Assembly (NCBI GenBank): GCA_036563615.1
Contig: DATCMB010000014.1
Location: forward strand, 1-64,000
Origin: Candidatus Binatia bacterium
GTDB lineage: Bacteria > Desulfobacterota > Binatia > UBA12015
Reading direction: 5' to 3'
Length of the DNA: 64,000 nucleotides
In this document: positions 46,301-54,341 of the stretch, piece after piece
How the letters are laid out: each line of letters opens with the position of its first letter
Position numbering within the stretch: the stretch's first letter is position 1
Made by a program: the position numbers and the translations under genes
Notes under the pieces: generated by a model
Told to the model about the DNA's origin: nothing
The model's database searches: none
Seen by the model: only the letters and a program-made list of their open reading frames with translations

Positions 46301-47614
46301 ATGGGCGTCGTGCGCGAGCGTCTGCTGAGCTTCGTCACGCGGCTGCGCGCGGTCGGGATCCGCGTCTCGATCGCGGAGACGCTCGACGCGATGGCGGCGG
46401 TGGAGGCCGTCGGCGTCGAGCGCGAGGTGCTGCGCGAAGCGCTCGCCGCAGCTCTCGTGAAGGACGAGAACGACCGCGCGGCCTTCGACGCCGCGTTCGA
46501 CGAGCACTTCCCGCTGCTGCCGTTGCCGGCGTCGGGCGGACGCAGCCGCAAGCGCGGGCGTCGGGGTGCTGCGGGCGACGACGGCCACGCGGGCGCGCCG
46601 TCCGGAGGCTCGGGGGGCGGAGGCGGCGGCGCGCCGCGCGCGAGCGAAGAGCGGGAGAGGCGAGACGACGCGCGCCCGACGCGCGCGCCGGCGGTCGCGC
46701 AGACCGCGTCCCAGGCGGCGTCCCGCGCGCTCTCGTCGCCGCACGAGCCGCGCGTCGGCGTGCGCGCCGGCGAAGCGCCGCGCGCGAAGGCCGAGAGCGC
46801 GCGTCCGCGCGCCGAGCGTCCGGCCGATTCGCGCCACGCCGCGCTGCCGGCGCGCCACGGACCGGTGCACGACCGACCCGGCGCTCCTCCTCCTCCGCCC
46901 GCGCCGCTCCGCCAGCGTCCCTTCGCCGACCTCGACCCGGACGAGCTCGACCGCGCGCGCGCCGTCGCCCGCGAGCTCGGACGGCGCTTCGCGGCGCGCA
47001 CGTCACGGCGCGAGCGCCGCGAGCGCCGCGGCCACGTCGACATCCGACGCACGATCCGCCATGCGGTCGCGCGCGGCGGCGCGCTGATCGACCTGCAGCG
47101 CCGCGGACGGCGTCCCGGCAAGCCGAACCTGGTCGTGCTGTGCGACGTCTCGGGCTCGGTCGCGCGCGCGAGCGATCTGCTGCTGACGATCCTCGCCGGC
47201 GCCGAGAGCGCGTTCGCGCGCGTCACGCGCTTCGCGTTCGTCGACCGCCTGGTGCCGATCGACTTCGAGGACGGCCACGTCCGCCCCGAGGGCGAGCTCG
47301 ACTACCACGCGTACTCCGACCACGGCGCGGCGCTCGCCGACCTCGAGGCGCAGGCCGAGCGCATCCTCGACCGGCGCACGGTGCTGCTCGTGCTCGGCGA
47401 CGCGCGCAACAACCGACGCCCGGCGCGCGCCGACGTCCTGCGGCGGCTCGCGCGCCGCGTCCGCGCCGTCGTCTGGGCTGTGCCCGAGCCGCGCGAGCGC
47501 TGGAACACCGGCGACAGCGCGCTCGCGGCCTACGCGGAGTCGGCGGATCTGGTGCTCGAGGCGACCTCGCTCACCGGGCTGCTGGCCGCGCTGCGCGAGG
47601 CGGCGCGTCGCTGA
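46301..47614 (+). CDS. von Willebrand factor A domain protein, CoxE-like
   Basis: A 437-residue protein. The N-terminal 80 residues match the CoxE head (FVTRLRAVGIRVSIAETLDAM ... AALVKDENDRAAFDAAFDEHF). Residues 85-230 are a Gly/Arg/Pro-rich disordered linker. The VWA domain follows, with the MIDAS-like sequence LVVLCDVSGSVARASD and LLVLGDARNNRRPARAD. CoxE proteins act with a MoxR-type ATPase in maturation of Mo/Cu carbon-monoxide dehydrogenase-like enzymes; the MoxR here is 11 kb away. Divergent from the DUF35 operon. Start ATG 46301; no strong Shine-Dalgarno. Confidence 0.88.
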   Translation: MGVVRERLLSFVTRLRAVGIRVSIAETLDAMAAVEAVGVEREVLREALAAALVKDENDRAAFDAAFDEHFPLLPLPASGGRSRKRGRRGAAGDDGHAGAPSGGSGGGGGGAPRASEERERRDDARPTRAPAVAQTASQAASRALSSPHEPRVGVRAGEAPRAKAESARPRAERPADSRHAALPARHGPVHDRPGAPPPPPAPLRQRPFADLDPDELDRARAVARELGRRFAARTSRRERRERRGHVDIRRTIRHAVARGGALIDLQRRGRRPGKPNLVVLCDVSGSVARASDLLLTILAGAESAFARVTRFAFVDRLVPIDFEDGHVRPEGELDYHAYSDHGAALADLEAQAERILDRRTVLLVLGDARNNRRPARADVLRRLARRVRAVVWAVPEPRERWNTGDSALAAYAESADLVLEATSLTGLLAALREAARR

Positions 47615-47730
47615 GAGGCCGCAAGTCGCTCATCGGCCGCGCGAGGCCGAGCGCTGCATGACGCCGATTGCCGGCGCGTCGCGATGGAGCGCGTGGCGGG
47701 CGCGCCGCGCCTCCGCTAGACAGCCAGCGC

Positions 47731-48111
47731 GTGAGCTGCGACGCGAGCGGATCCGGGCCATCCGGCGTCCCCATCCTGCGCGCCGGCGAGCTCGCGCCCG
47801 GCCGCTCGAAGAAGTTCGTCCTGAGCTGCGGCGGGCGCGAGATCGAGTGCTTCGTGGTCAACTGGCAGGGGCAGCTGCGGGCGTACGTGAACCGCTGCCG
47901 CCACATCCCGATGACCATGGACTGGGTCGAGAACCAGTTCTTCGACGAGGCGGGCGAGTTCCTGGTCTGCCCGACCCACGGCGCGCTCTACGAGCCGGAC
48001 CGCGGCGAGTGCGTCTTCGGTCCCGCCTGCGGCAAGGCGCTGTATGCGGTGCCGCTCGTCGAGCAGGGCGACGAGGTTCTGGCGCTCTGCCCGGACCCGA
48101 TCCCCGACTGA
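47731..48111 (+). CDS. Rieske-type 2Fe-2S ferredoxin-like protein
   Basis: A 126-residue soluble protein. Its Rieske pattern is NRCRHIPM (Cys-x-His) and LVCPTHGALYEPDRG (Cys-x2-His), with an unusual extra stretch between the two. It resembles small Rieske proteins used as ferredoxins by dioxygenases, or as separate electron carriers. The frame opens at 47668 (TTG), but GTG 47731 gives a normal N-terminus. No oxygenase lies beside it, so its partner is unknown. Confidence 0.75.
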   Translation: MSCDASGSGPSGVPILRAGELAPGRSKKFVLSCGGREIECFVVNWQGQLRAYVNRCRHIPMTMDWVENQFFDEAGEFLVCPTHGALYEPDRGECVFGPACGKALYAVPLVEQGDEVLALCPDPIPD

Positions 48112-48138
48112 CGGCCTTCTCGCTGCTGGCTCAGCGCG

Positions 48139-48417
48139 TCATTCCGGCTCGTCGCCGAAGTGGGCGCGGATGATGCGCTGCTTCAGGTAGTCGAGCGTGC
48201 CCAGGTCTTCGACGATGTCGCCGCCGGTGTCGTAGAAGAAGATCTCGCCGTTCTTGTTGCGTCCGACGGCGACCAGCCATTCGAGATCGTCTCGGTCCTC
48301 GAGCAGGTAGTTGATGGTCTGGGCCACGCCGCGCCCAGGGATGATGGTGATCTTCGGTTTGACCGTGGACTTCTCTTGTTTGGCCATGAATTCCGCCATC
48401 CCTCTTGCCCGCGACAT
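48139..48417 (-). CDS. Small conserved-looking hypothetical protein
   Basis: Up to 92 residues. The core KITIIPGRGVAQTINYLLED, then WLVAVGRNKNGEIFFYDTGG and ends LDYLKQRIIRAHFG is hydrophilic with alternating strand-like segments; no family recognised. Three possible ATG starts (48417, 48399, 48387) are in frame. A good minus-strand promoter at 48466-48495 supports real expression. It is convergent with the Rieske gene. Confidence 0.6.
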   Translation of the reverse strand: MSRARGMAEFMAKQEKSTVKPKITIIPGRGVAQTINYLLEDRDDLEWLVAVGRNKNGEIFFYDTGGDIVEDLGTLDYLKQRIIRAHFGDEPE

Positions 48418-48465
48418 CGGCCGCAGGATCGAGCGGCGACCTCGACCGGCTCGCCGGGTCGCAAC

Positions 48466-48495
48466 ACGATAAGGACCCGGCCATCTCTAAGTCAA
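48466..48495 (-). promoter_or_regulatory. Sigma-70-like promoter for the small hypothetical gene
   Basis: On the minus strand TTGACT (48495-48490) and TATCGT (48471-48466) are spaced by 18 nt, about 50 nt upstream of the first ATG at 48417. The surrounding 268-nt gap (48418-48685) otherwise shows nothing I can name. Confidence 0.5.
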
Positions 48496-48685
48496 CCGAG
48501 ACCTTCGCCCGATCGGGGTCGCGCCGCCGACGTTACTTCTCGATGCTGTCTTCGGACCGATTCGCGCGCTTCGTGAGTCGCGCGCGTGATCTTCTAGGAC
48601 GCATGGACGCTCGTTGCACGGCGCCTCTTCAATCTCCGTGCGCCGTTCTACGACATGCAGGGGCCGTGTGGTAGACGAGCCCGCC

Positions 48686-49159
48686 ATGCAGCCGGACCCG
48701 CAGCGCCGCCCAGAGCGCATCCGTCGCGCGCGCCGCGAGGACATCCCGGCGTTGCTGCACGTCGTCGGCGGGCCGCCGGAGCGCCGCGTGCGCGCCCTGC
48801 GGCGGCTGACCAAGACGCTCGCCGCCGACCTCTACGTGCTCGACCGGGCGGCCGAGGTGCGGGGCGTGGTCGCGGTCATCTACCGCCGCAGCCTCGCGCA
48901 CGGCGGGCTCACGGCGACCATCGATGCCGTGCACGCATGGGACGAAGCCGGCGCCGAGCAGACGCGGCGCGACACCGAGGCGCTCGTCGCCTGCGCCATC
49001 GACCGCGCGCGACGTCGCGGCTGCGTCGCCATCGACGCCGCCCTGCCCGCCCCCGAGGTGCGCGCGGCGCTCGAGGCGCAGGGCTTCACCACGGGCCCGA
49101 GCCAGCTCGTCCTCGAGCTGGGCGACCGGCAGGCGACCACGACGAGGGAACCTTCATGA
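48686..49159 (+). CDS. GNAT-like acetyltransferase domain protein
   Basis: A 157-residue protein. RRARREDIPALLHVV at the start, then GVVAVIYRRSLAHGGLTATIDAV, and EALVACAIDRARRRGCVAIDAA leading to ALEAQGF at the end fit the GNAT fold order, though the pyrophosphate-binding (R/Q)xxGx(G/A) signature is weak. The substrate is unknown. ATG 48686 is chosen over upstream in-frame residues that look non-coding. Its stop overlaps the next start (ATGA). Confidence 0.7.
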   Translation: MQPDPQRRPERIRRARREDIPALLHVVGGPPERRVRALRRLTKTLAADLYVLDRAAEVRGVVAVIYRRSLAHGGLTATIDAVHAWDEAGAEQTRRDTEALVACAIDRARRRGCVAIDAALPAPEVRAALEAQGFTTGPSQLVLELGDRQATTTREPS

Positions 49160-49602
49160 CGCGATTCACCATCGGCCTCCTGCTCGGCCTGCTGATCGGC
49201 ATCGCCGGCACGGCGGCCTTCCTGATCACCGCCGGCGGCGGCGACTACCTGATCGTGACGAGCCCGCGCGTGCGCGAGCTCGAGGCCGCGCTGAAGAACG
49301 TCGACCAGGACCGCCAGTGGCTGCGCGAGCGTCTCGACGAGGCGCACGACGCGCTCGCCAAGCTCGAGTCGCGGTTCACGGCGCTCGCGGCGCGCTTCGA
49401 GTCGATCACCAGCGCCGCGACCGGCTCCGACGCAGCGAGCTCCGGCGCGGCCGGCTCCGCTGCGGCGACCGGCGAGGACGCCGCCGCGCCAACGCAAAGC
49501 CCGGCGCCGACCGCCACCCCGCTCGCCGATCACGGCGAAGGCGGTGCTGACGGCGCCGGGCTCGAAACGGAGCCGGCGGACGAGCCGGCGAGCGCGTCGT
49601 AA
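49156..49602 (+). CDS. Single-pass membrane protein with coiled coil and disordered tail
   Basis: A 148-residue protein. An N-terminal membrane segment (ITGLL..AFLITAGG-like, residues 5-27) is followed by a coiled coil (about 38-80: VRELEAALKNVDQDRQWLRE, then EAHDALAKLESRFTALAARF) and an Ala/Ser/Thr/Pro-rich tail. No family is evident. It starts inside the GNAT gene stop (ATGA), so translation is coupled. Confidence 0.7.
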   Translation: MTRFTIGLLLGLLIGIAGTAAFLITAGGGDYLIVTSPRVRELEAALKNVDQDRQWLRERLDEAHDALAKLESRFTALAARFESITSAATGSDAASSGAAGSAAATGEDAAAPTQSPAPTATPLADHGEGGADGAGLETEPADEPASAS

Positions 49603-49641
49603 GCGCCCGCGACCCGTCCGCCGGTCACGATCAGCGCGTGC

Positions 49642-51648
49642 TCAGCGGGCGATCCCGCGCGGGAAGCCGCGCGACGCGGGCGGCTTCGGCGTGCCGCTCG
49701 AGCCGCCGCTCGAGCCACTCGAACCCGAGCCGCTCGTGCCGGAGCCATTCGATCCGGAGCCGCTCGTGCCCGAGCCGGTGTTGCGCTTCTGGCTCGCCTG
49801 GCACTGCGTCAAGCTACGCGAGCCGGTCGTGCGCGTCGCGCACGGCACGATCATCGCGGCGCTCGTGTTCGGCAGGACGACCCGCACCGCCAGCGCGTTG
49901 CCGATGAGGTTCTTCACCTCCGGCGCGATCGCGCGCAGGTTGACGAGCATCCCGCCCTTCTGGGCGCGGCGCAGGCTCACCGCGAGGTTGCGCGAGTTGT
50001 AGCTCGCCGTGGTGCCGTTGCGGTTCGGACGCAGCGCCCCCGCCGGGACGTCGAAGGCGTGGATCTGGTCGCTGCTGATCGCGAACTCGAAGCGGATCGT
50101 CGGCACGGTGCGCGTGTCGACCAGACCGCCGAAGTTGCCCTCGAAGACGATCTGCGCGTCGTCCGAGCGGGTCGAGGCGGTGATGTTCGCCTTGCCCGAG
50201 AGCAGCGTGCAGGCCTGGTCGGGACGCTGGTTCGGCAGGTCGGCGCACGCGTCGCACGCGTCGCCGATGCCGTCGCCGTCACGGTCCACCTGACCGGGGT
50301 TCGCGACGTTCGGGCAGTTGTCGCTCGCGTTCGGCACGCCGTCGCCGTCGCTGTCGAGCGGATCGGCCTTCGGAGTCGGCGTCGGCCCAGCCGGCTTCGG
50401 AGTCGGCGTCGGCTTGGGCGTCGCCGTCGGCTTCGGAGTCGCGGTCGGCTTCGGAGTCGGCTGCGGAGCCGAGCTCGTGTCGCCCGAGTCGTAGAGGTAC
50501 GCGATCGCGCCGTGGTCGTAGTCGCGCAGACCCGCGCCGCGGCCGTCGAAGTGCGCCATCCAGTACATGGTGGCGTCGCTCACGAAGGAGCTGCTGGTGT
50601 GCGTGTCCGCCGAGTGCGCGAGACCGAGCGCGTGGCCGAGCTCGTGCGTCAGCACCTCCTTGAAGTTGCGGAAGTCGGTCTTGCTCCAGAAGCCGCAGTT
50701 GTTCCAGCCGTTGTTGAACACGACCGAGCCCGACGTGATCGTCTGGTACGGCGTGCCCGGACGGATGCTGCCGCTCGCGCAGAAGCCGCCGACGGCGAGA
50801 ACGCCGCTGCAGCTCTTCGGATCGTCGATCTCGTTGCGCGGGTCGTTGAAGGAGATCGTGAGCGCGCCCGGCACGCACTGGAAGCCGGTGCCCTGACGCT
50901 CACCGTCATACTTAAGATTCATCGTCGAGCCAGGGAGCCCGCTCCATGCGGCCGCTGCCTCGATGACGGATTGACGGCTGCCCGACGTGCCGATGTACGC
51001 GTCCCCCACCAGGTCGCCAAAGACGCGCACGGGGAAATCGAACCAGCGCGACGCCGGCTGCATCAGGCGGAACTGCGTGGTCGCCTGCGCGCGGCCGACG
51101 AGCTGCGGCGCGTTCGCGACCACCGGCTCGGCGTTGCGCAGCGTCGGCGGAACGCGACGCAGGAAACGATTGAGCGACTCGATGCGCCGCCCGCGCCCCT
51201 TCGGGCTCACGCGCGACAGCCAGATGCGGCCGTTGTTCGCGACGCGCGCGCTCACCTTGCCGAGTCCGAGGTGATGCGTGCGCAGCACGCCGGTCTCGTC
51301 GACCTTCAAGTACACGAGCACGGTCTCGCCGACGCTGTACTCGGGCGAGCCGAAGATCCACTGGCGCGAATCACCGACGGCGCCGCCGAACTCGCGCAGC
51401 ACCAAGCGGTCACCCGCGCGCGCGCCCTTGTACCCCTCGTGTACGCGCAGCGTGACTTCGGTCGCGATCTGCGAGCCGTCGTACGATTCGACGCTGCGCA
51501 GATCGCTCACCGTGGCGAGCACGACCGCGTCCGCGGTCTCGAGCATCTCCTCCTGCTCCGGTACGACCCACGTCGTCGCGCGAGCCGTCGTCGCACACGA
51601 CAACGCAACAATTACAGAAAATACGATTCCACAAGCACTCGGCCGCAT
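49642..51648 (-). CDS. Exported matrixin-type zinc metalloprotease with thrombospondin-type-3 repeats
   Basis: A 668-residue Sec-exported protein (signal about 1-24). The zinc-binding site HELGHALGLAHSADTH matches the HExxHxxGxxH metzincin consensus, with MYWMAH as likely Met-turn. A Pro/Thr/Lys linker (PTPKPTATPKPT) follows, then calcium-binding thrombospondin-type-3 repeats (DPLDSDGDGVPNASDNCP, DRDGDGIGDACD), a beta-sandwich-like region and a Gly/Ser tail. The N-terminal 200 residues could be a propeptide. A 9-bp hairpin sits on the ribosome-binding site (51657-51685). It probably degrades proteins outside the cell. Confidence 0.88.
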   Translation of the reverse strand: MRPSACGIVFSVIVALSCATTARATTWVVPEQEEMLETADAVVLATVSDLRSVESYDGSQIATEVTLRVHEGYKGARAGDRLVLREFGGAVGDSRQWIFGSPEYSVGETVLVYLKVDETGVLRTHHLGLGKVSARVANNGRIWLSRVSPKGRGRRIESLNRFLRRVPPTLRNAEPVVANAPQLVGRAQATTQFRLMQPASRWFDFPVRVFGDLVGDAYIGTSGSRQSVIEAAAAWSGLPGSTMNLKYDGERQGTGFQCVPGALTISFNDPRNEIDDPKSCSGVLAVGGFCASGSIRPGTPYQTITSGSVVFNNGWNNCGFWSKTDFRNFKEVLTHELGHALGLAHSADTHTSSSFVSDATMYWMAHFDGRGAGLRDYDHGAIAYLYDSGDTSSAPQPTPKPTATPKPTATPKPTPTPKPAGPTPTPKADPLDSDGDGVPNASDNCPNVANPGQVDRDGDGIGDACDACADLPNQRPDQACTLLSGKANITASTRSDDAQIVFEGNFGGLVDTRTVPTIRFEFAISSDQIHAFDVPAGALRPNRNGTTASYNSRNLAVSLRRAQKGGMLVNLRAIAPEVKNLIGNALAVRVVLPNTSAAMIVPCATRTTGSRSLTQCQASQKRNTGSGTSGSGSNGSGTSGSGSSGSSGGSSGTPKPPASRGFPRGIAR

Positions 51649-51656
51649 CGGACCCT

Positions 51657-51685
51657 CCCCGTTGCAGGGCGGGTCAGCAACGGGG
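51657..51685 (-). promoter_or_regulatory. Hairpin enclosing part of the metalloprotease ribosome-binding site
   Basis: In the minus-strand transcript CCCCGUUGC pairs perfectly with GCAACGGGG (9 bp, 11-nt loop). The 3' arm runs directly into AGGG, so half of the GGAGG Shine-Dalgarno is inside the stem, 8 nt before the AUG at 51648. It could reduce translation until opened. Confidence 0.45.
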
Positions 51686-52089
51686 GTGCCATGAGTCGCG
51701 CACGTGAAAGTGCCGTGTTCTGCGCGCGCAGCGGCACGTCGCCATAGCTTGCGCGTAGCGAGCGCGTGACGGCACCGTTGAAAAGATGACGATCGCGGTC
51801 GAGAGCGGCCGACGATTGACGCTCGCCGCTTTCGCGTCGCGCGCGGCCGATTGAAAAAGACGCCGCAGTCGACGCTGCCGCCGATGCTTTGTCGCCCGCG
51901 CAGCGGCGTTCACCCAGGCGCACGCTCAAGCATGCGGGAACGCTGCGGCACGCGAGCTCCCGCTACGCTGACGACTCACGCTCTGCGGCGCTGGCGCTCA
52001 AGTTCCGCACCGCAGATGCCGTTGAATGTTCGGCGTGACTTCGCTTTGGGCCTGTGGCAATCCTCGCCCATGCGAGCAGGGCTCGTCTG
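51686..52089. other. Non-coding gap of about 400 nt between divergent genes
   Basis: No coding frame with consistent third-position G/C is visible on either strand. Short AT-richer patches occur at about 51770-51790 (TTGAAAAGATGA) and 51850-51860 (TTGAAAAAGA). These may hold promoters, but no -35/-10 pair is convincing. The gap must contain the promoters of the protease and of the MBL gene. Confidence 0.5.
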
Positions 52090-52827
52090 ATGCGTTCCCT
52101 CATCTGCCTCGGCACCAGCGATGCCTTCGGCTCGGCGGGTCGCCACTGCGCGGGCTACCTGCTCGACACCGGCCAAGGCCGCATCTTGATTGACGCCGGC
52201 CCCGGTCTGCTGACGGCGCTCAAGGCGCAAGGGCGCGACACGGCGAGCATCGACGCCGTCGTCCTGAGCCACCTGCACGGCGACCACTTCGCGGGCGTGC
52301 CGTTCCTGCTGCTCGAGTACACCTACGAGACGCCGCGCACGCGGCCGCTGATCGTCGTCGGTCCGCCCGACACCGAGCGGCGCGTCTTCGAGGCGTACTA
52401 CGCGCTCTACTCCGAGGCGCGGGAGCACGAGCTTCCCTTCGAGGTTCGCTTCGTCGAGGTCGGCGACGGCGACGCGACCGAAGTCGCCGACGCGCGCCTC
52501 GAGAGCTTCCGCGTGCCGCACCAGGAGAAGCAGGTGTCGCTCGGTCACCGTTTCCGCTTCGGCGGCAAGACGGTGGTCTACTCCGGCGACACCGCGTGGA
52601 CCCCCGACCTGCTCCGCCAGTCGAGCGGCGCGGACCTCTTCCTCTGCGAGTGCTCGACGTTCGACACCAAGGTCCCGAAACACGTCCGCTACGTCGAGAT
52701 CGAGGAGAACCGCTCGCGCTTCGAGTGCGACCGTTTGGTCTTGACGCATCTCGGGCGCGAGGTCCGCGCGCGCAGCAGCGAGATCGCGGAAGAGCTCGCC
52801 AACGACGGCCTCGAGATCCCGCTCTAG
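52090..52827 (+). CDS. MBL-fold metal-dependent hydrolase (RNase Z/PhnP-like)
   Basis: A 245-residue metallo-beta-lactamase fold protein. Zinc motif SHLHGDHFAG, SYSGDT-like VVYSGDTAWTP, and LFLCECSTF and LTHLG near the end are in the RNase Z/phosphodiesterase order. The substrate is unknown. It begins MRSLICLGTSDAFGSAGRHC at ATG 52090, so it is of normal length. It lies 81 nt upstream of the HMGS-like fusion, on the same strand. Confidence 0.88.
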   Translation: MRSLICLGTSDAFGSAGRHCAGYLLDTGQGRILIDAGPGLLTALKAQGRDTASIDAVVLSHLHGDHFAGVPFLLLEYTYETPRTRPLIVVGPPDTERRVFEAYYALYSEAREHELPFEVRFVEVGDGDATEVADARLESFRVPHQEKQVSLGHRFRFGGKTVVYSGDTAWTPDLLRQSSGADLFLCECSTFDTKVPKHVRYVEIEENRSRFECDRLVLTHLGREVRARSSEIAEELANDGLEIPL

Positions 52828-52908
52828 CAACCGCCTCGCTGCTTGCAGTTTTTTGGCGCGGGTCGTAACCGTGAGCCGACCCTGCACCCTCCGAAGGAGA
52901 AAACCTCG

Positions 52909-54318
52909 ATGGTCGGCATCACCTCGTTCGGCGCGTACGTTCCCTATCTTCGCCTGCCGCTGGCGGCGATCCACGGCGGCAAGCGGACCGAGGGCGGGCC
53001 GGAGAAGGCGGTCGCCAACTGGGACGAGGACGCGCTCACGCTGGCTGTAGCGGCCGGTATAGACTGCCTCGCCGGCATCGACCGCTCGACCGTCGACGGG
53101 GTGCTGTTCGCGTCGACCTCCTACGCCTTCAAGGAGAAGCAGGGGGCGGCGCTGGTCGCGAAGGCGCTCGACCTGCGGCGCGACGTGCTCACCGCCGACA
53201 TCGGCGACTCGCTGCGCGCCGGCACGAACGCGCTGCGCGCGGCGCTCGACACCGTCAAGGCCGGATCGGCGAAGCGCGTGCTGGTGGTGATCGGCGACAC
53301 GCGCATGGCGTCGCCGCGCTCACCGGCCGAGGCGAACCTCGGCGACGCCGGCGTCGCGTTCCTGGTCGGCGACACCGACGTCGCGGCCGCCTGCACCGCG
53401 AGCCACACGGTGGCCGACGAGATCATCGACGTCTGGCGAACCGAGGGCGACCCGTTCGTGCACGCCTGGGAGGAGCGCTTCATCGTCGACCACGGCTACC
53501 GCGCGAACGTCAAGGAAGTGGTCGCGGGGCTGCTCGCGAAGACCAAGCTCGAGCCGAAGGACTTCACGCGCGTCGCGCTGTACGGACCCGACAAGCGCAG
53601 CCACGCGACGCTCGTGCGCGAGCTGCGTCTCGAGGCGACGCAGGTGCAGGACCCGCTCTTCGGACAGGTCGGCAACTGCGGCGCGGCCTTCGCGCCGCTG
53701 CTGCTCGCTGCCGCGCTCGAGGTCGCGAAGCCCGGTGATCGTCTGCTCGTCGTCGGCTACGGCGACGGCGCCGACGCGCTGGTCTTCGAGGTCGCGCAGC
53801 CGGTCGAGAAGCGACGCGACCGGCGCGGCGTGCGCTGGCACCTCGAGCGGCGCGCCGAGCTGCCGAGCTACGACATGTACCTGCGCTTCCGCCAGCTGCT
53901 CGTCACCGAGAACGATCGCCGCGCCGGCGCGGGTCTATCGGCGACCAAGCACTTCCGCGACCGCGACTACGAGATCAGCCTGCGCGCGCAGAAGTGCCGC
54001 AAGTGCGGCCAGGTGCAGTACCCGCACCAGCGCGTCTGCTTCACCTGCTACACCAAGGACGAGTTCGACCACGTCCGGCTCTCGGACCAGATCGGCACGC
54101 TCAAGTCGTACACCTTCGACAACTTCGCCGGCAGCCCGAACCCGCCGCTGGTCGCGACGGTGACCGACGTGCTGGGCGCGCGGCTCTACATCCAGATGAC
54201 CGACGTGAACCCGAAGGAGGTCAAGCTCGACCTCCCCGTCGAGCTTACCTTCCGCAAGATCCACGAGGCGGGCGGCACTCCGAACTACTTCTGGAAGTGC
54301 ACGCCGGCGCGACGCTGA
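52909..54318 (+). CDS. HMG-CoA synthase-like domain fused to DUF35 zinc-ribbon/OB fold
   Basis: A 469-residue fusion. Residues 1-320 have the HMG-CoA synthase/thiolase fold (GITSFGAYVPYLRLP, VLFASTSYAFKEKQGA, IGDTRMASPRSPAE, HGYRANVKEV, FGQVGNCGAAFAPLLLAAAL). At the nucleophile site it reads TADIGDSLRAGTNAL, with no Cys. Residues 355-469 are a DUF35 module: CRKCGQVQYPHQRVCFTC (Cys 363, 366, 377, 380) and an OB fold. In archaea a separate DUF35 protein joins HMG-CoA synthase to thiolase; here it is fused and the next gene is a thiolase. Start ATG 52909, GAAGGAG upstream. Product unknown. Confidence 0.88.
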   Translation: MVGITSFGAYVPYLRLPLAAIHGGKRTEGGPEKAVANWDEDALTLAVAAGIDCLAGIDRSTVDGVLFASTSYAFKEKQGAALVAKALDLRRDVLTADIGDSLRAGTNALRAALDTVKAGSAKRVLVVIGDTRMASPRSPAEANLGDAGVAFLVGDTDVAAACTASHTVADEIIDVWRTEGDPFVHAWEERFIVDHGYRANVKEVVAGLLAKTKLEPKDFTRVALYGPDKRSHATLVRELRLEATQVQDPLFGQVGNCGAAFAPLLLAAALEVAKPGDRLLVVGYGDGADALVFEVAQPVEKRRDRRGVRWHLERRAELPSYDMYLRFRQLLVTENDRRAGAGLSATKHFRDRDYEISLRAQKCRKCGQVQYPHQRVCFTCYTKDEFDHVRLSDQIGTLKSYTFDNFAGSPNPPLVATVTDVLGARLYIQMTDVNPKEVKLDLPVELTFRKIHEAGGTPNYFWKCTPARR

Positions 54319-54341
54319 GCACAAGAGACGAGGGAACGGCC

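Noticed and set aside
50380-50460. Short tandem DNA repeat coding PTPKPT
   Set aside because: It is an ordinary low-complexity linker within the metalloprotease, not a mobile or CRISPR repeat.
52834-52852. CTGC-TT-GCAG followed by TTTTTT as an intrinsic terminator
   Set aside because: Stem of only 4 bp with a 2-nt loop is too weak to claim.
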